DNA of 64,000 nt from Egbenema bharatensis (GCF_048077055.1 NZ_CP182236.1:124001-188000), one strand, 5' to 3'. Counted from the stretch's first letter, positions 29,375-39,985 are shown. Numbers and translations: made by a program. Notes: generated by a model not told the origin, from the sequence alone.

Positions 29375-32300
29375 GCAACACCAATCGCCGGGCTACTACC
29401 AACTTTTCATTGGCAGAAAAACGCCAGCTTCTTGCAGGTTTGCTGCATCAAAAAACAGCTAACCTGAAAACTTACCCAACCTCCTTTGCTCAACAGCGAT
29501 TGTGGTTTCTTCATCAATTAGAGCCTGATAGTCCTGCGTATCATCTTCCCTGCGTTATTCAGCTCACCGGTACATTGAGTATTTCCGCTTTAACGCAAGC
29601 CCTTAACGAAATTGTGCGCCGTCATGAAGTGCTGCGAACCACTTTTGTTATGTCTAAAGGGCAACCAATTCAAGTGGTTGTACCCACAGTTACCTTAACA
29701 ATTCCGCAAATAGACCTACATCAGATTCCAGCATCTAAACGAGATAGTGAAGTATTGCGTCTTGCCAATGAGGAAGCAAGGCGATCGTTTGACTTGATGA
29801 AAGCTCCCCTCCTTCGTGTCACGCTATTGTCTTTTGCTGAGTCAGACCATGTCGCGTTGTTCACAATGCACCACATTGTCTCGGATGCCTGGTTCATGCA
29901 ACTTCTCGTGCAAGAACTGACAACCCTGTATACAGCCTTTTCTAGCGGCAAGCAATCGCCTCTGACAGAATTGCCAATTCAATATGCCGATTTTGCAGTT
30001 TGGCAGCGTCAGCAACTTCAGGGAGGCATCCTGGAAACTCAACTAGAGTACTGGCTCAATCAACTCAGCGGTGATCTACCAAACCTGCATCTACCAACCG
30101 ATCGCCCTCGACCGATCGCCCAATCTTCTCGCGGTGCTACCCATTCATTTGTTCTTTCAAATGAGCTAACTCAGCAACTTGAAAGCTTGAGCCAAAGGGA
30201 AAATGCTACACTCTTCATGACTTTGTTAGCAGCGTTCAATACCTTGCTTTACCGCTACACGGGACAAAGTGACATCTTGATTGGTTCACCCATTGCAAAT
30301 CGTAATCGACCTGAGATTGAGCGGCTCATTGGCTTTTTTGTGAATACGCTGGTGTTCCGCACCCATGTCGCTGCTGATCAAATGTTTCAAGCGTTATTGC
30401 ATCAAGTTTGTGATGTGGCTTTGGGAGCTTATGCGAATCAAGATCTTCCCTTTGAACTGCTTGTAGAAAAACTGCAACCCCAGCGCACCTTGAGCCATAA
30501 ACCACTCTTCCAGGTGATGTTTGTTTTACAGAATGCACCAGAGCGATCGATGGTTCTGCCCGGTGTAACACTGCATTCCCAGTTCAGTCATACCGATACA
30601 GCCAAATTTGATTTGACCTTATCCATGTCAAAGCGTGAAGGAGGTTTAACCGGGCAGATTGAATATAGTACTGATTTGTTTGAGCCAGCCACCATTACTC
30701 GGATGGCCAGCCACTTTCAAAATTTACTTCATGCCATTGTTCATAATCCCCAACAGTGTTTATCAGAATTACCTATATTAACTGAACCTGAACAACGCCA
30801 GGTGTTGACGGAATGGAATGACACCCGCACGGATTACTCCCATGATCAATGCATTCATCAGTTGTTTGAAGAGCAAGTCGAATGCACCCCAGAGGCGATC
30901 GCCCTTGGCTTTGAAGATCAGCAACTCAGCTATCAGGAGTTGAATCACCGAGCGAATCAATTAGCCCATTATTTGCGATCGTTGGGCGTAGGGGTAGAAA
31001 CCTTAGTTGGACTGTGCCTGGAACGATCGCTGGATATGGTGATTGCCATTCTTGCCGTTCTAAAGGCGGGAGCAGCCTATGTGCCGCTTGATCCCAGCTA
31101 TCCACCAGAGCGGCTGTCCTTTATGCTGCACGATGCCCAAGTGCCCGTGTTATTGACGCAGCAGCGACTCACCTCAACCCTTCCAGAGCACTCAGCGCAA
31201 TTGATCGGTCTGGATAGTATCTGGGATGCGATCGCCCAACAGCCTGATACCGATCTGAGTTGTGATGGATCGACCAGCAATCTTGCCTATGTCATTTACA
31301 CATCCGGTTCGACGGGGCAACCCAAAGGAGCTATGAACACGCACCAGGCGTTAACCAATCGGCTGCACTGGATGCAGCAACGGTATCAACTTACGTCTGA
31401 CGATCGCGTGTTACAAAAAACGCCCTTCAGCTTTGATGTGTCGGTGTGGGAATTTTTGTGGCCGGTCATGGTCGGTGCGCGATTGGTGGTTGCTCGTCCA
31501 GAGGGGCATCAAGATAGCCGCTATTTAACGCAACTGATCGTTGAACAGGGTATCACGACGCTGCATTTTGTACCGTCGATGTTGCAGGTGTTCCTGGAGG
31601 AACCTGCGGTTAAGGACTGTTGCAGTTTAACGCGGGTGATTTGTAGTGGTGAAGCATTACCGTTGAAATTGCAGCAGCGATATTTTGAGCGATTGCCAGC
31701 CCCGCTGTATAACTTGTATGGACCCACAGAAGCCGCGATCGATGTCACCGCCTGGGATTGTGCCACCACCTGGGATTATCAGCGAAAGGACGATCGCCCT
31801 ACTGTACCGATTGGCTACCCGATTGCGAATACTCAAATTTATTTATTGGATGCGATCGGGCAACCTGTTCCGGCGGGTGTACCGGGAGAAGTACACATTG
31901 GTGGTGTGCAATTGGCACGAGGCTATTGGCAGCGTCCGGATCTGACAGCAGAGCGGTTTATTCCCCATCCCTTTGGTCAAAACATGGGCGATCGCCTGTA
32001 CAAAACAGGAGATTTAGCCCGCTACCTGCCGGATGGCAGTATTGAGTTTTTGGGACGGTTGGATTATCAGGTCAAGCTGAGAGGATTACGGATTGAGCTT
32101 GGCGAAATTGAAGCGGCATTCAATCAGCATCCCGCTATTCGAGAAGTGGTGGTGATGGTTCATCAGCAAGAGGAGCATCAATCCTTAGTGGCTTATGTGG
32201 TTCCGGTGCGATCGGCTGAACCTGAGTCATACCAACCACAAGCCCTCCGAGCATTTTTGCAGACCAAACTCCCGGCTTACATGGTGCCTTCTGTCTTCAT

Positions 32301-32694
32301 CCCCCTCAATGCTTTGCCCCTGACCCCCAATGGCAAGGTGAATCGTCAAGCCTTACCCCAGCCTGATACAGTCCGATCGCCTGCAAAGACCTTTTTTGCC
32401 CCTCGCACACCCGTTGAAATTGAGCTAGCCCAAATCTGGAGCCAGGTGTTGAAGGTCGAATCCATTGGCATTCACGATCACTTCTTTGATCTAGGCGGAC
32501 ATTCGTTGCTGGCGACTCAAGTGGTGTCACGGTTACGCGAAGCCTTTCAAATGGACATTCCCCTCCGCAGCCTCTTTGAAAAACCGACGATCGCAGAATT
32601 GGCGCAACACATTGAAACAAGGCGGATGGTTTTACAGCAGTGGCAAACCCCAACTCCCGTCGCAACAACGGGTCGCAAGGAGATTGAATTATGA
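29371..32694 (+). CDS. NRPS module C-A-PCP, serine-type adenylation domain
   Basis: A 1107-residue NRPS. The condensation domain (about 35-470) has HHIVSDA, with alanine replacing the usual glycine after the catalytic Asp. The adenylation domain (about 490-1000) has YTSGSTGQPKGA, NLYGPTEAA and the pocket DVWHISLIDK, a serine code. The PCP has LGGHSL (about residue 1043). The N-terminus (FSLAEKRQLLAGLLHQK) differs from the docking helices of the other NRPSs. The start overlaps the PKS stop (ATGA) and the stop overlaps the next start by four bases, so the three genes are translationally coupled. It is expected to add a second serine after the reduced polyketide unit. Confidence 0.94.
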   Translation: MSNTNRRATTNFSLAEKRQLLAGLLHQKTANLKTYPTSFAQQRLWFLHQLEPDSPAYHLPCVIQLTGTLSISALTQALNEIVRRHEVLRTTFVMSKGQPIQVVVPTVTLTIPQIDLHQIPASKRDSEVLRLANEEARRSFDLMKAPLLRVTLLSFAESDHVALFTMHHIVSDAWFMQLLVQELTTLYTAFSSGKQSPLTELPIQYADFAVWQRQQLQGGILETQLEYWLNQLSGDLPNLHLPTDRPRPIAQSSRGATHSFVLSNELTQQLESLSQRENATLFMTLLAAFNTLLYRYTGQSDILIGSPIANRNRPEIERLIGFFVNTLVFRTHVAADQMFQALLHQVCDVALGAYANQDLPFELLVEKLQPQRTLSHKPLFQVMFVLQNAPERSMVLPGVTLHSQFSHTDTAKFDLTLSMSKREGGLTGQIEYSTDLFEPATITRMASHFQNLLHAIVHNPQQCLSELPILTEPEQRQVLTEWNDTRTDYSHDQCIHQLFEEQVECTPEAIALGFEDQQLSYQELNHRANQLAHYLRSLGVGVETLVGLCLERSLDMVIAILAVLKAGAAYVPLDPSYPPERLSFMLHDAQVPVLLTQQRLTSTLPEHSAQLIGLDSIWDAIAQQPDTDLSCDGSTSNLAYVIYTSGSTGQPKGAMNTHQALTNRLHWMQQRYQLTSDDRVLQKTPFSFDVSVWEFLWPVMVGARLVVARPEGHQDSRYLTQLIVEQGITTLHFVPSMLQVFLEEPAVKDCCSLTRVICSGEALPLKLQQRYFERLPAPLYNLYGPTEAAIDVTAWDCATTWDYQRKDDRPTVPIGYPIANTQIYLLDAIGQPVPAGVPGEVHIGGVQLARGYWQRPDLTAERFIPHPFGQNMGDRLYKTGDLARYLPDGSIEFLGRLDYQVKLRGLRIELGEIEAAFNQHPAIREVVVMVHQQEEHQSLVAYVVPVRSAEPESYQPQALRAFLQTKLPAYMVPSVFIPLNALPLTPNGKVNRQALPQPDTVRSPAKTFFAPRTPVEIELAQIWSQVLKVESIGIHDHFFDLGGHSLLATQVVSRLREAFQMDIPLRSLFEKPTIAELAQHIETRRMVLQQWQTPTPVATTGRKEIEL

Positions 32695-35600
32695 AGACCA
32701 TTGATGAATTTCTCTCCTATCTCCATCGCCTGGATGTGAAACTGTGGATAGAGGACGATCGCCTGCGGTGTAATGCCCCAGAGGAAGCGTTAACGCCAGC
32801 CCTCAGTGCTCAAATTCAGGCGCGCAAAGCGGAGATCATGCAGGTTCTGAAGGACATTCATGGGAGTGTCTCCTCGACCCAAAATGCCATTCAACCCGTT
32901 TCGCGTCAGCAAAATCTCCCCTTATCCTTTGCCCAACAGCGACTCTGGTTTCTCGATCAATTACAGCTGGGCAGCCCGCTTTACAACATCACTTCCGCCT
33001 TACGGTTAAAAGGACAGTTAAACGTAGAGGTTTTGCAGCGATCGCTGAATGCAGTGGTGCAGCGGCATGAAGTTTTACGAACAACCTTTCAGACTGTGGA
33101 AGGGCAACCCGTACAGGTGATTGCTCCAACGCTGACCGTACCGCTCCCTCTTGTTAATCTGCAATCTCTTCCACCTGCGGAACAAGACGCTCAAGTCTTG
33201 CAGTTAGCCAGCCAGGACGCACAGCAACCCTTTGATCTGACTCAAGTCCCGTTAGTTCGCCTGACGTTACTCCGCCTGAACGAAGAAGAGCATGTGGCAC
33301 TGTTTACGATGCATCACATTGTGTCAGATGGCTGGTCGATCGGCATTTTGATTCGAGAACTAACAGCACTATACGAGGCTTTCTTGAGGGGCGAACCCTC
33401 TCCGCTGGCTCCGCTGACAATTCAGTATGCTGATTTTGCCGTTTGGCAGCGGCAATGGCTTCAGGGAGAAACCCTGGAGAAGCAGCTTGCCTATTGGAAA
33501 CGCCAAATTGGTGAAAATCCGCCAGTGCTGCAACTGTTGAGCGATCGCCCGCGACCGAGAGTGCAAACTTTTCGTGGAGCCAGACATACTTTTTCTTTAA
33601 CCCGTGACCTGACTACTGCCCTCAAAGCCTTGAGCCGTAAAGCGGATACGACGCTGTTTATGACATTATTAGCAGCGTTTAAGGCTTTACTCTATCGCTA
33701 TACAGGACAAACGGATATTTTAGTGGGATCGCCGATCGCCAATCGCAATCGGACTGAAATTGAGGGGTTGATTGGCTTCTTTGTGAATAATCTCGTCTTA
33801 CGCTCTGATGTAAGCGATAATCCGCCTTTTCAACAGTTGTTAAAACAAGTACGTGAGGTCACGCTAGAAGCTTACGCCCATCAAGATTTGCCGTTTGAAT
33901 ATTTAGTTGAACAGTTGCAGCCCCAGCGTGATCTCAGCTATAGCCCAATTTTTCAAGTGAAATTTGCGTTAGCAAACACGCCCAGCGAAGACTTGAAGCT
34001 CCCTGGATTGACGCTCAGTCCTCTGAAACAGGAGAACCCGACTGCCAAACTTGATCTCAGCCTGGATATGTTTGAATCAGATGCTGGATTAATTGGCGTT
34101 TTTGAGTACAACACCGATCTGTTTGAGGCAGCAACGATCGCCCACACGGCTGACCATTTTCAGACGCTCCTACAGGGCATTGTGAATCACCCGGAACAGC
34201 GACTTTCAGAACTGCCACTGTTGACGGAGGCAGAGCAACACCAAATCCTGCATACCTGGAACGAGACTGGGGCGGATTATCCGGAACACCAATGTTTTCA
34301 CGAACGATTTGCCGCACAGGTGGAACAGACACCCGATGCGATCGCCCTTATTTTCCAGGATCAACATTTCCAAGACCAGCAGCTTACCTATGCAGCACTG
34401 AACCAATCCGCCAATCAGCTTGCTCATCGCCTGATTGAATTGGGCGTTCAACCGGAAACACGAGTCGGACTTTATGTCGATCGCTCCCTAGAAATGATGA
34501 TTGGACTACTCGGCATTCTTAAGGCAGGCGGTGCTTACGTGCCGCTTGATCCTGCCTATCCTGCTGATCGGTTAGCCTACATGCTGATTGATTCTCAGGT
34601 GTCTGTCGTCTGTAGCGATCGGGCAAATCGGGCGGCGGTAGAAGCATTGGTGGCAGCGCGATCGGGTGCAACTGCTCAGGTGGTAATCATTGATCCGGCT
34701 GAATGGGCAGCGTTACCCACGACCAATCCACCCAGCCAGGTTACATCCGATAATCTTGCGTATTTGATTTACACATCGGGTTCCACGGGACAACCGAAAG
34801 GAGTGCTGGTTCCCCATCGCGGATTGAGCAATCTCACCGAGGCAAAGATTCAAACCTGTGAAGTGCAGCCAGACAGCCGCGTATTGCAGTTCTTCTCAAT
34901 TAGTTTTGATGCTTCTATTCCTGAATGGATTATGGCACTTGGCTGTGGAGCCACCCTTTGTCTGGGCACATTGGAATCCCTCATGCCGGGGGATGCGCTG
35001 ATGCATCTGTTACAGGAGCAAGCGATTACGCATATCACGATTCCACCTTCAGCACTGGCTGTGTTGGCCCGACAAGAGGTGCCCTCCCTCCGCCTGATCC
35101 TGGTGGGTGGAGAAGCCTGTCCACCCGATTTAATCGAATTCTGGTCTGAGGGGCGATCGTTTATCAATGCCTATGGGCCCACCGAAGTCACAGTCAATGC
35201 CAGTATGGTTCCCTGTGGCAATGGTGTGCCCCTCTCACCCACCCTTCGCCCCAGTGCTAACAAGCAGCTTTACGTGCTCGATTTTCACCTTCAAGCCGTT
35301 CCCGTTGGCGTAGCGGGTGAGCTTTATATTGGTGGGGTTGGTTTAGCGCGGGGCTATTTGCATCGTCCCGATAAAACAGCAGAAGTGTTTTTGCCCAACC
35401 CGTTCAGCGATCGCCCTGGCAGTCGGCTTTACAAAACAGGAGACTTGGTGCGCTATCAGCCCGATGGCAGGATTGAATTTCTGGGTCGCCTTGATCATCA
35501 AGTCAAAATTCGCGGGTTTCGCATTGAACCTGGAGAAATTGAGACCCTGTTGAGCCAACATCCTGAGGTGCGATCGAGCCTGGTAATTGTCAGAGAAGAT

Positions 35601-37331
35601 CAGCCAGGAAATAAGCGGCTGGTGGCTTATATCATTCCTACAGAGGGACAAACTCCGACTTCTAGAGAGCTACGCCGTTTTCTCAAGGAAAAGCTGCCCG
35701 ACTACATGGTGCCTACTGCGTTTGCGATATTAGATGCTTTGCCACTTAGCCCCAATGGTAAAGTCGATCGTCAGGCGTTGCCTTTGCCTGAAGGGATGCA
35801 GACCGACTCGGAGCAATCTTATGTCACACCTCGGAATCAGACTGAAGCCAAGCTTGCCGAGATTTTTGCCCAAGTGCTAGAGGTGCTGCAGGTTGGGATT
35901 CACGATGATTTCTTTGAGCTAGGAGGACATTCTCTCCTGGTGACACGGGTGATTGCCCGATTGCATCGTGTGTTCCAGGTGCAGCTAACCGTGATGAATT
36001 TGTTTGAAACACCAACGGTAGCGGGTTTAGCTGAATCAATTGAAACCGCTCGCTCGAGTCAACTCGTTCAATCTTCCAACCGTTTCCAGGATAAACGTAG
36101 GGAGAAATCAGCGAATGGTGAATCGATCGATTTAAGAACTGAAGCTGTTCTTGATCCAGAAATTCTCCCTGACTGTCTCTCCTGTCAAATGCCATCCTCA
36201 CCCCATGCTATCTTCCTGACCGGAGCCACAGGATTTGTCGGTGCATTCTTGCTCCATGAACTCTTACAACAAACGAACGCAGATCTTTACTGTTTGGTGC
36301 GATCGGATTCAACAAGTTCAGGTCAGCAACGGCTTCAGCAGTGTCTCGACTCCTATCGGCTTTGGGATGAACGCTTTCGCACCAGAATCATTCCGGTGAT
36401 TGGCGACTTATCAAAACCACTTTTGGGACTCTCACCTACTCAATTTCAGCAGTTGGCGACAACGGTTGAGGTGATTTATCACAGCGGTGCCTGGGTTCAC
36501 CATGCGTCTCCCTACTCGTCATTAAAGGCAGCAAACGTTTTAGGAACTCAGGAGGTTTTACGATTCGCCGCTCAAGGTAAAATCAAGCCCGTTCATTTCA
36601 TCTCCGCAATTAGCGTCTTTTCAGGACGAGAGGTATGTGCAGACCAGATCATTCGAGAGCAAAGCAACCCTGAACCACCGCAGGGTGGGTATAATCAGAG
36701 CAAATGGGTAGCAGAACAACTCGTTCGATTGGCGGGCGATCGCGGTCTTCCTGTCTGTATTTATCGGCTAGGACGCATCTCCGGCCATAGCCAAACGGGG
36801 GTTTTTAATCCGAATGATTTCTTGTATCGGTTAATCATGGGCTGTGTCGAACTAGGTGGTGCTCCAGAGGGAGACATGCTGCTCAATATCATTCCAATTG
36901 ATTATGCGAGTCAGGCGATCATTCATCTATCCCAACAACTCAATTCAATTGGCAAAGCGTTTCATTTGATCCATCCTCAGCCTGTCTCTGCCAATCTCCT
37001 TATTGAAAAATTGAGATCGAGAGGTTATTCTATTCAACGTCTTACCTCTGGGGAATGGATTGATCAATTGCTATTCATAGCAGAGCGTTCTCCCCATCAT
37101 GCGTTATATCCATTAGTATCCTTCTTTACGGGAAATTCTCAGACACTATCATCTCAATCCCATGACTTAAAGTTTGATTGTAAACAGACGATCGCAGGAT
37201 TAGCCAATACGTCAATTAACTGTCCACCGATTGGCGATCGATTATTAGATATCTATATCTCTTATCTGATTGAGCATCAGTTCCTCAAATCATCTCACGT
37301 TGATACTCGACCCAAACAATTCGTTCAATAG
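32691..37331 (+). CDS. Terminal NRPS: TubC-type docking-C-A-PCP-thioester reductase
   Basis: A 1546-residue final module. Residues 1-55 (FLSYLHRLDVKLWIEDDRL) resemble a TubC N-terminal docking domain. The condensation domain follows (HHIVSDG), then the adenylation domain (FDASIPEW, NAYGPTEVT; pocket read as DAPTLGAVNK, substrate not recognised) and the PCP (LGGHSL, about 1080). A reductase domain lies from about residue 1175 (TGATGFVGAFLL, then YNQSKWVAEQL with the Tyr/Lys pair). Such R domains use NAD(P)H to release the carrier-bound peptide as an aldehyde, or as an alcohol after a second reduction. There is no C-terminal thioesterase, so reductive release probably ends assembly. The aminotransferase two genes downstream could act on the aldehyde. 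Confidence 0.95.
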   Translation: MKTIDEFLSYLHRLDVKLWIEDDRLRCNAPEEALTPALSAQIQARKAEIMQVLKDIHGSVSSTQNAIQPVSRQQNLPLSFAQQRLWFLDQLQLGSPLYNITSALRLKGQLNVEVLQRSLNAVVQRHEVLRTTFQTVEGQPVQVIAPTLTVPLPLVNLQSLPPAEQDAQVLQLASQDAQQPFDLTQVPLVRLTLLRLNEEEHVALFTMHHIVSDGWSIGILIRELTALYEAFLRGEPSPLAPLTIQYADFAVWQRQWLQGETLEKQLAYWKRQIGENPPVLQLLSDRPRPRVQTFRGARHTFSLTRDLTTALKALSRKADTTLFMTLLAAFKALLYRYTGQTDILVGSPIANRNRTEIEGLIGFFVNNLVLRSDVSDNPPFQQLLKQVREVTLEAYAHQDLPFEYLVEQLQPQRDLSYSPIFQVKFALANTPSEDLKLPGLTLSPLKQENPTAKLDLSLDMFESDAGLIGVFEYNTDLFEAATIAHTADHFQTLLQGIVNHPEQRLSELPLLTEAEQHQILHTWNETGADYPEHQCFHERFAAQVEQTPDAIALIFQDQHFQDQQLTYAALNQSANQLAHRLIELGVQPETRVGLYVDRSLEMMIGLLGILKAGGAYVPLDPAYPADRLAYMLIDSQVSVVCSDRANRAAVEALVAARSGATAQVVIIDPAEWAALPTTNPPSQVTSDNLAYLIYTSGSTGQPKGVLVPHRGLSNLTEAKIQTCEVQPDSRVLQFFSISFDASIPEWIMALGCGATLCLGTLESLMPGDALMHLLQEQAITHITIPPSALAVLARQEVPSLRLILVGGEACPPDLIEFWSEGRSFINAYGPTEVTVNASMVPCGNGVPLSPTLRPSANKQLYVLDFHLQAVPVGVAGELYIGGVGLARGYLHRPDKTAEVFLPNPFSDRPGSRLYKTGDLVRYQPDGRIEFLGRLDHQVKIRGFRIEPGEIETLLSQHPEVRSSLVIVREDQPGNKRLVAYIIPTEGQTPTSRELRRFLKEKLPDYMVPTAFAILDALPLSPNGKVDRQALPLPEGMQTDSEQSYVTPRNQTEAKLAEIFAQVLEVLQVGIHDDFFELGGHSLLVTRVIARLHRVFQVQLTVMNLFETPTVAGLAESIETARSSQLVQSSNRFQDKRREKSANGESIDLRTEAVLDPEILPDCLSCQMPSSPHAIFLTGATGFVGAFLLHELLQQTNADLYCLVRSDSTSSGQQRLQQCLDSYRLWDERFRTRIIPVIGDLSKPLLGLSPTQFQQLATTVEVIYHSGAWVHHASPYSSLKAANVLGTQEVLRFAAQGKIKPVHFISAISVFSGREVCADQIIREQSNPEPPQGGYNQSKWVAEQLVRLAGDRGLPVCIYRLGRISGHSQTGVFNPNDFLYRLIMGCVELGGAPEGDMLLNIIPIDYASQAIIHLSQQLNSIGKAFHLIHPQPVSANLLIEKLRSRGYSIQRLTSGEWIDQLLFIAERSPHHALYPLVSFFTGNSQTLSSQSHDLKFDCKQTIAGLANTSINCPPIGDRLLDIYISYLIEHQFLKSSHVDTRPKQFVQ

Positions 37332-37371
37332 CCTCATGGTCAGCGTTCAATCTCACCAGGAGAAATTAGTT

Positions 37372-38148
37372 ATGACAACAACAGCCTTGACTTCTACTCA
37401 ATCACGCTATACAGACTACGATCGGTGGGCATGGTTATACAATCAAACAATGGGGCCTCGCTATTGTGAGAATCAATTCCCTCAGCTGGAACAATTGCTG
37501 CTGCCACACTTACCTTCAGGCGCGTCTATTTTAGATCTATGCTGTGGAACAGGGCATGTAGCGCAACAACTGCACAATCAGAGGTATCGCGTCATTGGAC
37601 TGGATGGTTCCGAGGAAATGCTCACTTATGCGCGTCAGAATGCTCCAGAGGTTGAGTTTATTCTGGATGATGCTCGTGTCTTCATCTTACCAACCCCAGT
37701 TGATGCCGCTTTCTCCATTAGTTCTTCTCTCAACCATGTCACCAGTCTAGAAGAACTGAAAGCCGTTTTCGCTAACGTATACACAGCTTTGTCTAACAAA
37801 GGGTTGTTTTTATTCGATCTCGGTTTGAAAGGACGATATCAAAACCTACCGTTATTAGAAGGTGAAATCACTGATGACTATGCCTGGGCGATCGGTGAAA
37901 CCTATGACACTGAGCAGCAAGCTGGCACCTTCAAAGTGACGATGTTTCGCCCCGAAGGAAATGGTTGGCAACGCTCAGACCTGGTGTATCCCGTCAAAGA
38001 TTATGACTGGAAAGAGATCCGTGCTGCCTTGGAAACCACAGGTTTTACTCAAATCCATGTTTACGATCGCACTGGACAACCAACCAACCCCGAAGAAAAC
38101 CAAACGGTCTATTTTGTTTGCCAAAAAGGAGGAATCCCTCATGAGTGA
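37372..38148 (+). CDS. SAM-dependent methyltransferase, stand-alone
   Basis: A class I methyltransferase of 258 residues. The start is ATG 37372 with a CAGGAG ribosome site; a longer frame from TTG 37270 would overlap the NRPS and lacks conserved sequence. Motif I is ILDLCCGTGHVAQQL, motif II is YRVIGLDGSEEML, and later conserved parts are FSISSSLNHV and LFLFDLGL. It resembles small-molecule methyltransferases of the UbiE/methyltransferase-25 type. In this setting it probably methylates the released or carrier-bound product (O- or N-methylation, unresolved). It overlaps the aminotransferase start by eight bases. Confidence 0.88.
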   Translation: MTTTALTSTQSRYTDYDRWAWLYNQTMGPRYCENQFPQLEQLLLPHLPSGASILDLCCGTGHVAQQLHNQRYRVIGLDGSEEMLTYARQNAPEVEFILDDARVFILPTPVDAAFSISSSLNHVTSLEELKAVFANVYTALSNKGLFLFDLGLKGRYQNLPLLEGEITDDYAWAIGETYDTEQQAGTFKVTMFRPEGNGWQRSDLVYPVKDYDWKEIRAALETTGFTQIHVYDRTGQPTNPEENQTVYFVCQKGGIPHE

Positions 38149-39565
38149 TGCCACCCGGATTCGACAACGACAATATCTGGAAACATTGATTCAGCGGTAC
38201 ACCCAACGAACCAGCGGATCAAAGCAAGTCGCGCAAACCTACCGTTCAGTGTTAGCCGATCCAAGAACCACAGAGGGGTTTAATCCCCTAACGAAGGAAC
38301 TGTGTTATCTGATTGTGGGGAAACGATCGTCCGGCTCAAAAGTTTGGGATATTGACGGCAATGAATACATTGATGTGATCATGGGGTTTGGAGCAAACCT
38401 CCTTGGTCATAACCCTGCCTTTATCAAAGACGCACTGACCGAGCAACTAGAATACGGAATTCATTTGGGACCCCAAGCTGAACAAGTGGGTGAAGTTGCA
38501 GCATTAATTTCTGAACTCACAGGGATGCAGCGAGTTACCTTCAGTAATACCGGAACTGAAGCAGTGTTCACCGCCATCCGCTTAGCTCGTGCGGCAACCG
38601 GGCGAGAGAAAATTGCAGTATTTTCTGGTTCCTATCACGGACATTCTGATGGTACGCTAGTCCGCAATCAGATCGTGGATGGTCACTCGCGGACTGTACC
38701 GCCTGCGATCGGTGTAGCATCGAATGTGGTGGAGAATGTTATTGTACTGGATTATGGCAATCCTCAGTCCTTAGAGGTCATTCAGGCTCATCGAAATGAA
38801 ATAGCAGCGGTTTTAGTGGAACCGATTCAGAGTAGTCGCCCTAATCTACAGCCTAAGGAGTTTTTACTGCAATTACGGGCATTGACGCAGGAGTTGGGGA
38901 TCGCCTTGATCTTTGACGAAATGGTCACTGGATTCCGACTGCATCTGGGAGGTGCACAAGCCTGGTTTGGGGTGGAAGCGGATATTGCCACCTATGGCAA
39001 AATTGTCGGGGGCGGACTGCCCATTGGGGTGATTGCAGGCAAAGCCCATTACTTAGATCAGATTGATGGCGGACTGTGGCAATATGGAGATGATTCGTCT
39101 CCTCGTGTGCAGAAAACCTTTTTTGCCGGAACCCACTGCAAGCATCCCTTGGCGATCGCGGCTGCGCGGGCAATGCTCACCCATCTCAAGCAAGCGGGCC
39201 CATCACTACAGCAGGAGTTAAACCAACGAACGGCTCAATTTGTAGAGCAATTGAATACGTGTTTTGCAACCCATGAAGTCCCGATTCGCATGGCTCAGGC
39301 AGGCTCCTTCTTTGGACTTGCTTCTGCTGGGAATTCCACGGCTACAACCCATGAAGCTGCTGCCATTGGCATGAGTTTGTTACGGTATCACCTGTTTGAC
39401 AGAGGAGTTTTGCTCAAAGGAGAAGGCGGCGGCTTTTTATCTACAGCACACACCGATGCCGATCTCGATCGCATCATCACCGCAGCCAGAGATAGCATCG
39501 AAGAATTGCAGGAAGGGGACTTCCTCCCTCGTCCATCTAAGCAGTTGGTACAACAAGCATCGTGA
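38141..39565 (+). CDS. Class III PLP aminotransferase, GSA-aminotransferase-like
   Basis: A 474-residue fold-type I aminotransferase. ATG 38141 has a GGAGG site eight bases upstream. Visible motifs are VIMGFGANLLGHNP, FSNTGTEAVFTAIRLAR, SGSYHGHSDG, LIFDEMVTGFR and TYGKIVGGGLPIG, which holds the PLP lysine (about residue 287). It resembles glutamate-1-semialdehyde aminotransferase and the relatives built into or beside NRPS/PKS lines, such as the amination domain of McyE and the free enzyme MxcL of myxochelin synthesis. Two roles fit the context: amination of a beta-ketone left by the two inactive ketoreductases, or amination of the aldehyde released by the terminal reductase. The sequence alone cannot decide. 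It is too long for, and not next to, tetrapyrrole genes, so a housekeeping role is unlikely. Confidence 0.9.
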   Translation: MSDATRIRQRQYLETLIQRYTQRTSGSKQVAQTYRSVLADPRTTEGFNPLTKELCYLIVGKRSSGSKVWDIDGNEYIDVIMGFGANLLGHNPAFIKDALTEQLEYGIHLGPQAEQVGEVAALISELTGMQRVTFSNTGTEAVFTAIRLARAATGREKIAVFSGSYHGHSDGTLVRNQIVDGHSRTVPPAIGVASNVVENVIVLDYGNPQSLEVIQAHRNEIAAVLVEPIQSSRPNLQPKEFLLQLRALTQELGIALIFDEMVTGFRLHLGGAQAWFGVEADIATYGKIVGGGLPIGVIAGKAHYLDQIDGGLWQYGDDSSPRVQKTFFAGTHCKHPLAIAAARAMLTHLKQAGPSLQQELNQRTAQFVEQLNTCFATHEVPIRMAQAGSFFGLASAGNSTATTHEAAAIGMSLLRYHLFDRGVLLKGEGGGFLSTAHTDADLDRIITAARDSIEELQEGDFLPRPSKQLVQQAS

Positions 39566-39590
39566 ATTTGAATGATTAATGAGGTGAATC

Positions 39591-39938
39591 ATGGCAACTA
39601 TGGGAAAATACTGTAAGGCATATCCAATCCAGCGATTACGCGAGTTTAGTCAGTGGACTGAGCGATCGGAAAATTTTCGTAAAGAAAAACAAGAGATTGA
39701 TGGACAGGAAATCGAAGTCAATCGTGAACTAACTGACGATGATTTTCTCTATCTCCAGGAGAACTATGTAGTCACGGATGGTATTTTCAAAGACGAAAAT
39801 ATTATCTTTGATCACATCACACCTGAATGGAAAGACTTTTGCCACAATATTTTGAAATTTGAAATTCCGCTCTACGAACCTGTGAATCTGAATGAAACGG
39901 TAGAAGCTACAATCTCAAACCCTGAGAAAAATACTTAA
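39591..39938 (+). CDS. Small conserved-looking protein of unknown function in the biosynthetic operon
   Basis: A 115-residue protein; ATG 39591 has a GAGGTG ribosome site. It is soluble and acidic overall, with a hydrophilic N-terminal half and the stretch YLQENYVVTDGIFKDENIIF followed by FDHITPEWKDFC. No enzyme motif, signal peptide or membrane segment is visible and I do not recognise the family. It lies 25 bases after the aminotransferase, in the same direction and before MbtH, so it probably belongs to the pathway as an accessory protein. Confidence 0.75.
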   Translation: MATMGKYCKAYPIQRLREFSQWTERSENFRKEKQEIDGQEIEVNRELTDDDFLYLQENYVVTDGIFKDENIIFDHITPEWKDFCHNILKFEIPLYEPVNLNETVEATISNPEKNT

Positions 39939-39985
39939 TGACAGCTAATACGACTGTCTTTGGAAACCCAACTATCAAGAAAATT

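Noticed and set aside
37270..37371. N-terminal extension of the methyltransferase from TTG 37270
   Set aside because: It overlaps the end of the NRPS, uses a rare start, and a good ribosome site precedes ATG 37372.
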